Below, piece by piece: positions 1-11,475 of a DNA stretch of 64,000 bases (positions are counted from its first letter, which is position 1; each line of letters opens with the position of its first letter). The position numbers and the translations under genes are program-made. Origin of the DNA: Acanthochromis polyacanthus (lineage: Eukaryota; Chordata; Actinopteri; Pomacentridae); assembly GCF_021347895.1 (NCBI RefSeq), contig NC_067125.1, positions 9,692,768 to 9,756,767 of the forward strand, given 5' to 3'. The notes beneath the pieces were generated by a model that did no database searches, was not told where the DNA came from, and saw only the letters and a program-made list of their open reading frames with translations.

Positions 1-120
1 CTCAGCATTTGAACCCAAAGGTTGACAAGAAAAGAGAGCGCAGCACTCTGCCAAGGCTGCACAGTCTTTGTATGATTTCCGATGGATGAAGCCTTTAAAA
101 AATCCGTGGTTCACAGCGGT

Positions 121-222
121 CAGTCTGTAGCAGGATCACAGTCATGTGATGGTCAGCAGACAGTAGTGTTCACTTGTCGTCATAGTTACAGTGACGCCGT
201 GCCATTATCTCACAATGATACA
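121..222 (-). repeat. Fragment of a dispersed teleost repeat (third copy in the window)
   Basis: The reverse complement matches the right part of the copies at 2945-3220 and 11215-11475, sharing the AGTGTTCACTTGT..CATAGTTACA core and the GTCAGC..TGATC segment. Confidence 0.6.
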
Positions 223-974
223 TAAATTCATTAAATTTCATCCAGATCTGTTAGTCCACTTTTAAGTAATGTAAATGTAAATGTAAACCAGACAAACAGA
301 CGAACGAATTCCGATTGTCACATAACTCCACTGTGCTCCTTGGCAGAGTAATTAGTTGATATATGCAGTTTATAGGACAGAGCAGCTGCCGTCTGTTTAC
401 TCCTCTGTTGTTTCTGCCTCTTCACCACTGTATTTATTATCACCTGCTAAAATAAATCTGTTATAACTGAGCACACTTTGCAAAATCAGCCATTAAAGCC
501 TTTTTCTTTTTCTCTGGCTGCAAGTTTTCTCTTTCTACCAATCTTTCAGTAATGACTGCTGGATACTTTAAACAACTGCTAGATAAAGGGTTGCAGCTAA
601 GATAACCTATTGAATATCTGTGCATATGATTGGCAAATAACCAACCAGTCCACACCATAAATCACACCATCAAAACACTGTCCTCTTGACAAGTATAATG
701 ACTTGACTTTCACTCCAAGCAAAACAAGGCATCAAATAAGAGAACAGGTTTTAACAGGTTTCTCTTGTTAACTGCCACTGGCTCTGACAAAGTTCACACC
801 TCAGTGGATTCTCTTCACTTCCAAAATCTGATAACAGCATGTATGATGTTTAGCCACAGGATAAGCTGGATTATTAGCTCTGATGAGTTATTCACTCTGT
901 CCCTGAGAGTCTAGTCTCATTTAGACATTAAGTGGCGCTGATCAAAATAAATAGTTTGCAGGGAGCAAGAAAAA
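223..974. other. Intergenic, nothing recognised
   Basis: AT-rich sequence with no gene, RNA or repeat that I can identify. The minus-strand 65-codon frame at 461-658 is not credible. Confidence 0.5.
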
Positions 975-1014
975 GTGTTCAGAAATGCTTCTTTTTTTGA
1001 AGAAGAAGAAGAAC

Positions 1015-1408
1015 TTGGATTAAACTCTGGACTTCACAGTGGTGTAGTGGTTAGCACTTTCTCCTTGCAGCAAGAAGATCCTAGGCTCAAATCCCGGGGT
1101 GGGCCTGGGATCTTTCTGCATGGAGTTTGCATGTTCTCTCTGTGCATGTGTGGGTTTTCTCCAGTACTCCGGCTTCTTCCCACAGTCCAAAAATATGCTG
1201 AGGTTAATTGATTACTCTAAATTGCCCGTAGGTGTGAATGTGAGTGTGATTGATTGTCTGTATATGTAGCCCTGTGACAGACTGGCGACCTGTCCAGGGT
1301 GTCCCCTGCCTTCGCCCGAGTCAGCTGGGATAGGCTCCAGCACTCCCCCGACCCTAATGAGGATAAAGCGCTGTATAGAGAATGGATGGATGGATGGATT
1401 AAACTCCA
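1015..1408 (+). mobile_element. tRNA-derived SINE with ATGG tail (copy 1)
   Basis: The head carries A-box-like (TGGTGTAGTGG, about 1040-1050) and degenerate B-box-like (GGCTCAAATCC, about 1084-1094) promoter elements. The body has the segments CATGGAGTTTGCATGTTCTC, TCCCACAGTCCAAAAA and GACAGACTGGCGACCTGTCC that recur at 20.9, 21.7 and 58.2 kb. It ends in GGATGGATGGAT. Open frames through it are shadows. I recognise the family as widespread in teleosts but do not assign its database name. Confidence 0.85.
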
Positions 1409-1409
1409 A

Positions 1410-1646
1410 CAAAAGCAACTATACAGGAATATAAAGCAGAGGATGCAGTGCAGTCATGGATGTAAAAATTCTGTTTGGTGATACTCAACACCAGGATTTG
1501 GGCATTTCTCTGCCACCACCCCCACCTCCCTCCCATCCCTCCTTGGTATTCGGGAGCCTCTCACGAATACCAGCATGGATGAGCTTGTCCTGCCACTGAA
1601 CCCCGTCCCACCTCCCTGGTGACACACACACACGTATATCTACACG

Positions 1647-1688
<42 letters not shown>

Positions 1689-2261
1689 CGCCCGCCCTTA
1701 TCGCCGGCATCGTGGTGCAGAGCAGTTTGCTTCCTGCTTCGCTCAGACACACATACGTACCATGTACTAGCAGACCACGCGCACACACACAACTGCCGCA
1801 ACACACACTCCTGCACTTTCCTCACAAACAGTATCGTCATAACCTTATCTCATGCGCTCAGATCTGATCACACATAGCTCCATGTGCACCCACACACTCT
1901 CAGTCACCAGCCTCAGACAGGGGAATCCACTGACTTGCTCTGCGGTATGTGATGCTGGTGGTGGCGGTGCTGTGTGTGGGTCCCGTCTCAGATTCGGGCG
2001 AGATGCCTATCTGGACCCTACGGGACGAGTTAAGCAGACAACAGATGGGAAAAGAGAGGACGAGATAGAAAGACAGAGAGGAGGAGTGGAGGGACGGACG
2101 GCCACAAAGGTGTTTTATCTCCTGCTGCCAAATTTACCTGCTTATCATGTTGATGTGGTGGCAGTGACACACAGAAAGCAGCCTCTAGGAGTACAGTTGG
2201 AAAAACGGATGTCTGAATCTGCTATGACTTAGCCTATGAGGAGCATACACTTGACATGGTT
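1410..2261. other. Intergenic, with CA-rich low-complexity stretch
   Basis: Apart from the CA array at 1649-1685 and scattered ACAC runs to about 1910, nothing is recognised. The 126-codon frame at 1852-2232 begins in ACAC-rich DNA and shows no domain. Confidence 0.5.
1649..1685. repeat. (CA)n microsatellite
   Basis: Uninterrupted CA dinucleotides. They generate Thr-His and Cys-Val frames on the two strands. Confidence 0.95.
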
Positions 2262-2425
2262 AAAGGAATGGTTCAACACGCTGGGAAACTATCTCCTATG
2301 ATTTAACTCATATGTCATATGAAGCTACAGACAGCAGCCAGTTAGCTTAGCTTAGCATAAAGACTGGAAACAGGTTGATTCAAAGGTAAATCTGTCCACC
2401 AACACCTCTAAAGCTCACTAATTAA
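2262..2425 (+). repeat. Fragment of a dispersed teleost repeat
   Basis: Contains the phrase AGTTAGCTTAGCTTAGCATA AAGACTGGAAACAGG and then CACCTCTAAAGCTCACTAATTAA, which I know as a very common teleost interspersed element. The ends are approximate. Confidence 0.6.
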
Positions 2426-2944
2426 ATTGCTCAAATTAAATTATTATATCTTTGTGAGTTTCATATTCTCTGTCGGCTTTAATGATCTGTGTTCATATTT
2501 CTTTGCACTAATTTGGAAGCTCTTTATAACTTTGTTAAAAACCCTCTCTGGTCTCATCTTTGTGCATCAAAGTTTCATATAAGTTGTTTCAATAAATATA
2601 ATCATAAATAAAATAATTTGTTAGTTGTTGCTCTACACAACTACCTCCTTGCCTCCTCCTGAATGTGCAGAATGATTAAGCCCTCTATCTTCAGACATAC
2701 CTCACGCTTTTCTGCAACTGGAGCACGCTAAGGCAAGTTGTAATGTTGGAGAAACTGAGCCACACATGTTCAAACCAGAAGAAAAAACAAACTGATTCTG
2801 AAGAAGAAGAAGAAAATGAAAGCTCTAACCCGTAGGATGGCAGGATTAGTTTTGTAGGTTTGTCATGCATAAAACCCAAAGGTGGAAATGCTTAAAAATG
2901 GTGATGATAGCATCTTTCAGGAACGGCAAAGTTATGTGACAAGC
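2426..2944. other. Intergenic, nothing recognised
   Basis: AT-rich sequence with a short GAAGAAGAAGAAG run near 2800. No supported feature. Confidence 0.5.
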
Positions 2945-3220
2945 GTCGTACATTTGTCTGTCTGTCTGTTCGCAACATTACTCAAAAACGAACTAATGGA
3001 TTTGGATGAAATTTTCAGGGAAGGTCAGAAATGACACAAGGAACAAGTGATCAGATTTTGACAGTGATGCAGCTTATTGTCTGGATCCACGGATTTGTTG
3101 AAGATTTCTGTGTCATTGCGAGATAGCGGCACGCCATCGCTGTAACTATGACAACAAGTGAACACTACGTTAGCTGCCAGCTGACGATCACGTGATTGTG
3201 ATCCTACTACAAATCCACTG
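2945..3220 (+). repeat. Dispersed teleost repeat (copy 1 of a family)
   Basis: Shares blocks with 11215-11475 in the same order: TTTGTCTGTCTGTCTGTT, GCAACATTACTCAAAAACG, GAAATTTTCAGG, GGTCAGAAATGACACAAGGA, TGCGAGATAGCGGCAC and GAACACTACGT. No open frame. Probably a non-autonomous element of unknown class. Confidence 0.75.
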
Positions 3221-4843
3221 GTGTACCTGCAGACCTGACCTTAGGCTAAGCTGTCTCCTGGCTGTTGGTTCTGCATTTAATAGACTGATATGAAAGACAC
3301 ATCCATCTTCTCCTCTAATTTCCAAGCAATGAATTGGGTTCATCTAATATATAAGGTAATAGGGTACAGCAAATTATTCTGATTTAACTTATTTGTTTGA
3401 ACTTGTCTGAAAAGGCAAATCACAGTTAGTCTGAGAAAAGAAATCAGTCACAGTAAGGGCCAGTAAACAGCCCTTCTTTCCCTAACACTAGACCCTATTG
3501 ATGAGACTTACAACAATTTCCAAGAAATAGTACTTTTTTTTTTCCTTTGGCACAGACTTGTGAGCTATTTTAAGACCTGTATTTGTGCCTTTTCCAACCA
3601 CAAGAATCTCCCCAGTAGAATAATTTTCAGGGCTGTTCTCAGGGAAGAAAAAAAAATACTCCCTGGCTTAAACACTGAAAACATAAAAAGTGACATTTTT
3701 TTCATCACCTGCGATGTACCCGTTGAGTAGCAGACTTCTCCATATAGGCTAAAGTAGAAAATCCTCCATTGTTCTGTTTCATGTCAATGCTCATGCCACC
3801 TCACAAATGCCCAAGGTTCCTGTTGTGGAAAGTTGAAGATGATAGATTATTGGGCTGATACAAAGATAAATTAAGTATGCTAAAGCTCTCAAACAATCGC
3901 ATCTGTACTGAAATGAAGTGTGAATGTGGCAAGTTGTCTTATTAGATGTTTACAGGAAGTTGCACAGTAAAGAGGAGTACATTTGATTTTTTCCAGCATC
4001 TTTCGGAATTTCTGAGAAATATCATAATAGACAAACACTGATGTTATGATAATGACAGTTTAAAAAAGTCACCATAGCTGCAGTTTTGGCTCAGGAATCA
4101 GAAAACGTTTCCTCTATTATGAACAAATCTTGTGAAAGGGATTGTTTAAAGTGATGCTTTGAGCGATATAAAATAGGAAAAACAAGCAGATTATTGTCTC
4201 CAGAGAATCTTCTCCCTCTCTGCTCCACACACACAGTACAATTAGCAGTAACTTGGCCTGGAGGCGGTGAGTCTTGGTAATAAGTGATTGTTGATGTTTT
4301 CCAAATCCTGCTAATAGAAAGAATAAACATGGCCTAACCTTTTAATTGAGTGATGACATGACGATGATGGAGAGATTGTTAAGCACTGGATGTGGAGCCA
4401 AACAGGAGAGTCCTTGTGTTCCCTTCTTTAATTTCACTCCTCCATCCATCTGCCCACTTCCTGTTTGTGTTAATTAGCGCCACTCACATCAGGATGACTC
4501 AGGGGAGCTTATTGTTTGATTTCTCCCCCTGTCTGAACTGGATGTTCTCCCTGTCACTGCTGGATCTTTGTGGTGGAAGTGACTCATGTAACCACTGATT
4601 TCTTTTCCCCCTCCTCTTGCTTAAAGCCTATCGGTGCTAATCTCTGAGAAAGATTCCTGTGTTTCATTCTCTCTCCTGTATTCATTTATTTTGCCTCCAG
4701 GGGTACCACCAAGGTTGCTGTAGTTTAGCTATAGTTACACACAGCAAATCATAGCATGACTCTATTTGAAATAGGTGTAGAATAACTGACAGCGGGATGA
4801 GTGCATGGACTCATAGCAAGCGTCAAGCTACCTGCTGCTTCGC
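3221..4843. other. Intergenic, nothing recognised
   Basis: AT-rich, mostly unique sequence. I see no gene or RNA. Open frames of 68-79 codons have no protein character. Confidence 0.5.
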
Positions 4844-5313
4844 CGCACTGCACTAGAAAAAACGCCCCTCTGAAAACAAGAAAAAAAATTATTTAAACGA
4901 ACTTTTACCTTGAATTAAGAGAAAGAATCTGCCAATAGAACAAGCGAAAATGGCTTGGTAAGATTTCTTGAAATAAGATATGATATTTAGAATACTGATA
5001 TCTTAAAATTAGCTGTGAAAACTTATTTGAAGCTGTATTTTAACAGAATTGTCAACCTTAGGTGTCTTAATTCATCTGTTGTCCTCATTTATGGCACCAA
5101 AAAATATTGTTCCCTTGACTGAAAAAAATCCAAAAATTCAGCAAAAAATAATCCCCAAATTTATATGTATATATATATATTGTCTTAAAACAATACCCTC
5201 CATCTTGCTGAAATGTTACTTGTTAAGTGAATTTATCTTAATTCAAGTGGTACGAGACATTTTGACCAAAAATAAGACAAACAGACTTGGTGAAATCTTA
5301 AGTTTTTGCAGTG
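4844..5313. mobile_element. Non-autonomous hAT-like element (MITE)
   Basis: The ends are inverted copies of a CACTGCA-type terminus (CACTGCACTAG near 4846; CTTTTTGCAGTG-like end at 5313), with an inner inverted block built on CTTGAATTAAGA. Flanking bases TGCTTCGC (4836) and TGCTTCTA (5314) agree at six of eight positions, a plausible decayed 8-bp target duplication. There is no transposase frame. Confidence 0.6.
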
Positions 5314-5747
5314 TGCTTCTAGTTCAAAGGAAAACAACAGTCTTCAGGTGATCTCGGTAAATGTGGGGTGACTGAGCTTGCAGAAGCAACTGTTGGTTTA
5401 TTATTTAGGACCAGGCAGTTGAGTCACAGAGTCGTACGTAGAGATAAGACTTAAACACTTGCCCATATGAGGCTCTTGTTGACAGTCTGTAGCTGCAGTC
5501 AGGGAATGAAATGTGAACTGTGAAGCCAGATGTTGAAGTGTCTCCGCAGTTCTTCTCGTTTTGCACAGCCTCTAGACAAAACAAGTAATTAAAAAAAACA
5601 AGTCAGTTAACATACACTTCTGTCTCAGTTTAAAAAGTTACAACTGCACATTTTTCTTGTTCTGTTAGTGTAATTTCAAATGTTAAAATGTGAGATTAAT
5701 CCATATAGTGGGCTCAAAACAATGCTTTTATTGTTCTAAACTAGCTT
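5314..5747. other. Intergenic, nothing recognised
   Basis: Unique AT-rich sequence; no supported feature. Confidence 0.5.
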
Positions 5748-6236
5748 ATACACCAATCAGCCACAACATTATGACCACTAACAGGTGATGTTCTGATGGG
5801 AAACCTTGAGTCCTGACATTCTTGTGGAGGTTTGACATGCAACGCCCACCTAAACATTGCAGGTCAAGCAACTTCCAACTCCTCATAGCAACAGCAGTCC
5901 TTGATGACAGTTGCCACCCTCAGCAGGACAATGCACCCCAAGACACCCCAAAAACTGCTCAGGTGTGGCCCGGGAAACACGACAAAGTGAACGTCTTCAC
6001 CCAGGTTCCACACTCCTCAGATCCAGATCTTATTGAGCATCTGTGGGATGTCTCAGGATAAGCGTGATCTAGGTAGGTCCCCCCCTCCAACCCACAGGAC
6101 CCACAGAATTCACTGCCACCATCCCGGTGACACAGGACATCCCCAGAGGTCCTGTGTCCATGAACTACTGGGTCAGAGGAGTAATATATACGCAATATTA
6201 GGCAGGTGGTCATAATGTTATGCCTGGTTGGTGTAT
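5748..6236 (+). mobile_element. Degenerate Tc1/mariner-type transposon with inverted ends
   Basis: Inverted termini of about 30 bp at 5749-5778 and 6205-6235 (TACACCAATCAG at one end, CTGGTTGGTGTA at the other). Between them a broken frame (to about 6061) keeps transposase C-terminal landmarks: QQDNAP, carrying the second catalytic Asp, and DLIEHLWDV, carrying the third acidic residue. The N-terminal DNA-binding part is missing, so the copy is dead and internally deleted. Confidence 0.75.
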
Positions 6237-6489
6237 GCATGTCCTTGGATCTGAAAAGTAACTTAAGCTAAATTCTTATCAACCATGACAAATAGGCAAC
6301 ATTCATAAGACATATATAGAGTGTTGATGGTTTAAAAGTCTGCTGGCTTGTTGTTTCCCATGGAGAAAAGGATGGGTGTCCAGCTAAGTTTTAATTTTTT
6401 GGTTGTGAAAACTGAAAATGCTCATAAATGACTAATTGCTCTGTTATGCCTATGCTGCAGAGGATGAACTCAAGCTCACAAGCTGTGAT

Positions 6490-6825
6490 CAGAAGATTCA
6501 TAGAGGTAGTCTCCCTGTGCAGCGATACAGCATCACAGCACTTCTGCAACACTTGTAACGATCCCTAGAAGTTCCGTTATGGAAATATGTGAAGCATCAT
6601 TTACAATGGATGTTGAATCTCCAAAACAATGGCATTTAACTTGAATTTCATTTTGGGGAAGAGGAAGAAGTAACAAGGAGCCAAATCTAGCAGGTAGTTT
6701 GAGTGGAGAGCAACAATTGTGTTCTGGATTAAAACATTTTTACCCAATGACACTTCAGGATGTAACATCATAAATGGGAACTGGTAATACAGGTCCCAGT
6801 GCTGGCAGTGTAGAATCATGCAGTC
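6490..6825 (-). pseudogene. Fossil mariner transposase fragment (C-terminal part)
   Basis: The minus-strand translation contains LLDLAPCYFFLFPKMKFKL, matching the mariner signature around the third catalytic Asp (DLAPCDFFLFPK-type), and further on AAQGDYLYES, matching the family C-terminus (AAQGDYFE-type). The catalytic Asp position reads Tyr here, and stop codons and frame changes interrupt the copy. It is an inactive remnant; no inverted ends were identified. Confidence 0.65.
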
Positions 6826-6884
6826 TCCTGGCTCCTGACAGTTACAGTTACATGTTGCTATGGATGCGACCGTGACGCACTCAC

Positions 6885-7018
6885 CGTGGACTGGAAAGGC
6901 GTCAAAGGTGCTGGTTTGCCGTCATGAGTAGCTTGCTCAAAGGCGTTTCGGCATATGAAGGGCTGAAGATCGAACTGCCAACCTTGTGATTAGTGGACAA
7001 CAGGCTCTACGCTGTCAG
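6885..7018 (-). mobile_element. Degenerate tRNA-like SINE fragment
   Basis: The minus strand reads GTCCACTAATCACAAGGTTG GCAGTTCGATC, followed by CATATGCCGAAACGCCTTTG AGCAAGC. This resembles a common teleost SINE with a TTCGATC B-box. It is too decayed to place its ends exactly. Confidence 0.5.
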
Positions 7019-7180
7019 AAAAAAAAAAAAACACGCACATTGTAAAAGAACAAATTTGTATTTCTAAAAATACAGGTTTTTAAAGAGGATGTTATTCAGA
7101 GTTTTGGCCTGTTTTTGTTTGTTTGTTTACAGTGGACATGTGAAGAATATATCATATAGAATATATATAGTACAATTACA

Positions 7181-7348
7181 CCCCCCTCCAAAAGCGTTGA
7201 AACACTTCCTTGTAAATGCCTGGGAAAAAAAGCTGAAATGTTGATCTCATGTCACAGATTCATCGATTGATGTCAAACCTAAACATTTTCAGTCTACAGC
7301 AACAATAAAGAAATTGGCGTCACTGTTCCGATACTTTCGAAGGGGAGT
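7181..7348. mobile_element. Short Tc1-type MITE
   Basis: The ends CCCCTCCAAAAGCGTTGAAAC and its near inverse GTTCCGATACTTTCGAAGGGG flank about 120 bases without coding capacity. The CTCCAAAAG-TATTGGAAC type of terminus is a familiar teleost non-autonomous Tc1-like family. Confidence 0.6.
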
Positions 7349-8949
7349 TTATATATTGTTATATATAATACTTTTTTCTGTAAGTTTAATAAATGTTTAA
7401 CAAAACAGGGAAAAAAAGTAATGTAACTGTTTTTAAAAAACACCATTGCCATTTTCAGTCCAATACAAACAGTTCTCTCAAATACTAGCAAATAAAATGT
7501 TAAAAAAATATTTTTTATTCGGTTAAAATGTGTAATTTTACCATCCAACACTGTAATTACCATTTAAAAAACTATAAAATGTTGATGTGAATGTTACTGA
7601 CGTCATGGACTGTTTATAAGGGCAACAAGTAGATTAAACAACAAACTAACTAAAATTTCTATGATTTTTACTAGTCATTATCTTAATTTAACAAAACTGA
7701 GGCATGACCACCCAACAACTGATTGGTCTAATCTAATCAGATGCTTTCCATTGGCTCATTAGATCTCTAGTTTGGCAGTGCTGCATTGGTGATACGAGGA
7801 TGTCACCAGTGTCATATAGCAAAAAGAATAATTACGGTACAAATCATCCGGACTAACAGGTGGAACAAAAATTGCCCGAGAGTGAGGGCACACATCAGTG
7901 AGCCACCGTCCTGACAGGTGAAAACACAAAAGCCACATTTTTATCTATTTTTATTGTGACAGCCAGCTTCAGAGAGAAGTGCATTAGTGGGCTTATTCCA
8001 GAGTGTCCATATGGTGACACTGTAGGGCTGGACATGTTGTACAACCTGGGCTCAGATGCATGTTTGTGTGTGTTTTAAACAGCTGACCTGGAGCATCCAA
8101 GGTCAACAGAAAACTTCAATTACATGTCAGTGGTTTCAGTTTGCGTGCATAATCATTTCCAAACTGCTGCTTTATAAAGACGGTAATTCCCACAGGATGT
8201 GACCGCAGCTTAAAACGGGACAGATTCTCCACTTTTACTTTGATCTTCCCTCTGCCCTCTTCTTCCTCATTCTTCCATCACCATTTCATCCTGACTTCCA
8301 CACAAGCGACAAATGTTGTCTGTTCAAAAGAGATTCCTTTTATACACACATTTTTCTAACATGACAGCACAACAACAGACAGGTGTACACTCCCACACGC
8401 ACACATCTATACACAGTGTTAAGTGCAGAGTCTCTATTAGTCTGAGTGTGAGGGAGGTCCGGGACCCCAGGGAACCAATAGCAGGTCAGCATTGCGAGGC
8501 CGCAGAGAGCTGTCGGCCTATTAGAGAGCCGCAGAGGAATTCGATGTGAAACAGAGACCGGCCGACTGACAGAGACACCACACAGCTGCACTGCTACGGT
8601 GCTGCTGACAAGCTGGACTCGTCGCCTTTTTAAACCCGTTTTCTGCGTCTTCTCTTCCATTTGGCTTTGTTGTCAATCTCGTGCACTTCCTGCAGCTTGT
8701 TCAAGTGGTCACTGAAGACAGCAGAGCAACAGACACTGTGCTTCTGAGACAATGTCTGCCAACAAACAGTCTGCTCTTTCATTGATAATCAGTTGAACTC
8801 ACATGAAGTTTAAAAATGGGATTTTCTGCTTCTTAGAGGCAACAATGAGACGTTAGTGTGATTTTATTTTCCATCAGTGCACGATTCCCAACACTCACCA
8901 CCTGCCTTTAAGTTGCAGAACATCTGGGGAATTGGGATGGAGAGGGGAG

Positions 8950-8951
<2 letters not shown>
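7349..8951. other. Intergenic, nothing recognised
   Basis: AT-rich to 7.7 kb, then mixed composition. An SF-1-type CCAAGGTCA lies at 8097-8105; about two such sites are expected by chance in a window of this size. The overlapping 78- and 106-codon frames at 8.3-8.66 kb are on opposite strands and not credible. Confidence 0.45.

Positions 8952-8982
<31 letters not shown>
8952..8982. repeat. (GT)n microsatellite
   Basis: Uninterrupted GT run. Confidence 0.95.
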
Positions 8983-8984
<2 letters not shown>

Positions 8985-9084
8985 GAGATACAAGTGTATC
9001 ACACAAGTGTTTGCCTTGGCCTCATAGCTGCAGACAGAGCAGGAGAGTGAAGAACCATGCCCTGCAGTGTTTAGATAATGAGCC

Positions 9085-9155
9085 GTGTGTGTGTGTGCGT
9101 GTGTGCGTGCGTGCGTGCGTGCGTGCGTGTGTGTGTGTGTGTGCGTGTGTGTGCG
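9085..9155. repeat. Imperfect GT/GC microsatellite
   Basis: Alternating GTGT and GCGT units. It is alternating purine-pyrimidine throughout and gives Cys/Val/Arg or Thr/His/Ala frames on the two strands. Confidence 0.95.
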
Positions 9156-10220
9156 TTCGGATCGAAGCAGCATGTGGATTCCCTTCCCAGCAGCTAAATG
9201 ATTTTCATTCTTTCAGCGTGTGAATTGAGACAAGACATTATCGCACATGCCAGTCAGCACTACAACAAGGAGAAATGCCACGGAGGAGCAGCGAGCAACT
9301 GCTTTCTGCAGCCACAATGTTTTGTTTCCACGTTATCTGATCATCGGTTCACACGTTTCGCTGCTGATTCAGTTCACATCCTTAATTTGCGTGACTTCGA
9401 GAGGAGCAGAAACCTCTCTGAATCCATTAAATATACACACTTTCATGCTTTCATATGTGGCGACACACACATGCCACAGGTGTGGTTTTTCTGGTGTGGC
9501 TGGTTGATTGGCAGGCGGTAGAAAGGGGAGGAAGCGAGGATGACAGGACTCTCAGGTGGTGTTAACTCCTGACTGACAGGCAGGCCGCGCCCTCATTGAT
9601 GGTTAACCCTTCCCTGGCCAGATTTACTGTTACATTTTAAGCATTGATGCTAAATTTTGTACTTTTTCATGGTTTTAAAATGGAAAAATAAAACTTTTAG
9701 GTTGAGGCTATGACATTGACCTTGACCATGATATTCAGCATTAGTTTTTTAGTTTTGAGCAGCTTATGTGTGATTTTTTTCTTCAGTATTTGGCGTGCTG
9801 ACCTCTCAGTCGTTGCCCCCCCCCTCTCCACCCTGCTCCTCTCTCTCTTGTTGAGTACTATCTTGCATCTGGTCCCTTCTGTCTTCTCCTGTTTCTCCAG
9901 AGTGTTTCTGCTGATCCCTGACTTTCCCCTTCGAGTTCCCCAGGGTGTGTGTATGTGTATGTGTGCAAAGCCAGGTGTCTGCTCTTTGGGCTGTGTCTGT
10001 CAATGGTGTCGGGGTTAGAGAGGGTGGAGAGGGTGGAGGGGGTGGAGGCGATTTGTGTATCTGTGTGTGTGAGTAGGAGCTGCCGGGGCACTGTGACCAG
10101 GAGCGTCTGGGAGAAATTCCCTGCATTCCCAGGGATCGGCTCGGGATAAAAGCCGCACGGCGCTGCCATGCACCTGGCTGAGAGAGGGAGACAGAGATAC
10201 ACAGGCATGACCCAAGCCCT

Positions 10221-10221
<1 letters not shown>
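9156..10221. other. Intergenic; frames are shadows of low-complexity DNA
   Basis: No gene is recognised. The longest frames (102-201 codons across 9.7-10.46 kb) depend on the CA/GT array and on GGTGGAG repeats near 10020-10050. TGACCTTGA at 9717-9725 is a single SF-1/ERR-type site. Confidence 0.5.

Positions 10222-10274
<53 letters not shown>
10222..10274. repeat. (AC)n microsatellite
   Basis: Perfect AC run of about 26 units. Confidence 0.97.
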
Positions 10275-10277
<3 letters not shown>

Positions 10278-11214
10278 GCACACAAGCACAGGCATCATCT
10301 CTGCACCAATTAACCTGAAATGTAAAACTACACCATCAAGCCCAAAGGTCAAATAGAATAATTGAACCCAAAGGCCTCCCCTTCTCTTCTTTCCAGACAG
10401 AATAAAACTGTTATTTTTCTCTGTCGTTCCCTTTCTACACCCATTTAAAGCACCGAAGCACAAATTTAAAAGGATTTCCTGAAAAAAAAGAGAGATTCTT
10501 CCTTAAACTTCGGTATTTTCCCTTCTTCTTCCGCTCAAGCTGAGTGTATAAAAGCAGAGTGTAACAGAGAGCGAAAGTGTGCTGCTGAAGCTGTTTGTGT
10601 GATCAGAGGCTCTTGACAGTCTGTCATCTGTCAGCACCAGTCATCAGGAGCGCTGAGAAAACAAGCAGAGACGGAGACGGGCCTGATGTGAAGAGGGAAG
10701 ACTGTTACAGGAGACAAAACTCTGGTTAAACACTGTGTTTGTATGGGGATATAACACATGGTTTTATACAGTATGTGGACACAGCAAGTCTCCACTACAA
10801 AGAACCTACTGACTTCCACAAATGCATGTCAAGTGATTATTTTATGATTCTATTTAAGTTTTGGTTGCATTTATGAATCTGTTCTGCTTCTTTCTACTGC
10901 TACTTAAATGAATTTCTGGAGATGATGGTGATTTTTAATAATCAATCACCAGCTGTTTTACACATACTGTATTATAATGTAATATTTTAGATGACACAAT
11001 GAGTTTTTTTTGTCATATATTTTCCTGATGACACTGATGTACTTTTACTTAAGCTTGCAGTAGTTTTATAGCAGTATTGCTACAATATCCGGATGTTTTG
11101 GGACATTTAATCATTTGTTTTCTTACCAGGATTTAAATTTAACATGTATGTATGAAGCTGGAGCTGGCAGACAAGACTAACGGTTCAACATTTCATTTTT
11201 ACTCTGTCAAGGAA
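10275..11214. other. Intergenic, nothing recognised
   Basis: AT-rich unique sequence; no supported feature. Confidence 0.5.
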
Positions 11215-11475
11215 GCGGAGCATTTGTCTGTCTGTCCACCTGTCTGTCTGTTAGCAACATTACTCAAAAACGGACAAATGGCTTTGGGTGAAATTTTCAG
11301 GAAAGGTCAGAAATGACACAAGGACCAAGTGATTAGATTTCCACAGATTTGTCAAAAATGTCTGCATCACTGCGAGATAGCGGCACAGCTCCACTGTAGC
11401 TATGACAACAAATGAACACTACGTCAGCTGTCTGCTGACGATCGCATGATTGTGATTCTACTGCAAATCCACCGC
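11215..11475 (+). repeat. Dispersed teleost repeat (copy 2 of the 2.95 kb family)
   Basis: Collinear with 2945-3220 through the GCAACATTACTCAAAAACG, GGTCAGAAATGACACAAGGA and GCGAGATAGCGGCAC blocks, ending in CTACTGCAAATCCAC. It lacks a stretch of about 20 bases present in the other copy. Confidence 0.75.

Noticed and set aside
1040..1094. tRNA gene suggested by A- and B-box-like words (also in the SINEs at 20.9 kb and 21.7 kb)
   Set aside because: No foldable acceptor or anticodon arms, and the same sequence recurs with a SINE body and ATGG tail.
9858..10463. 201-codon minus-strand frame
   Set aside because: It runs through the AC microsatellite in poly Cys-Val and has overlapping frames of similar length; no protein character.
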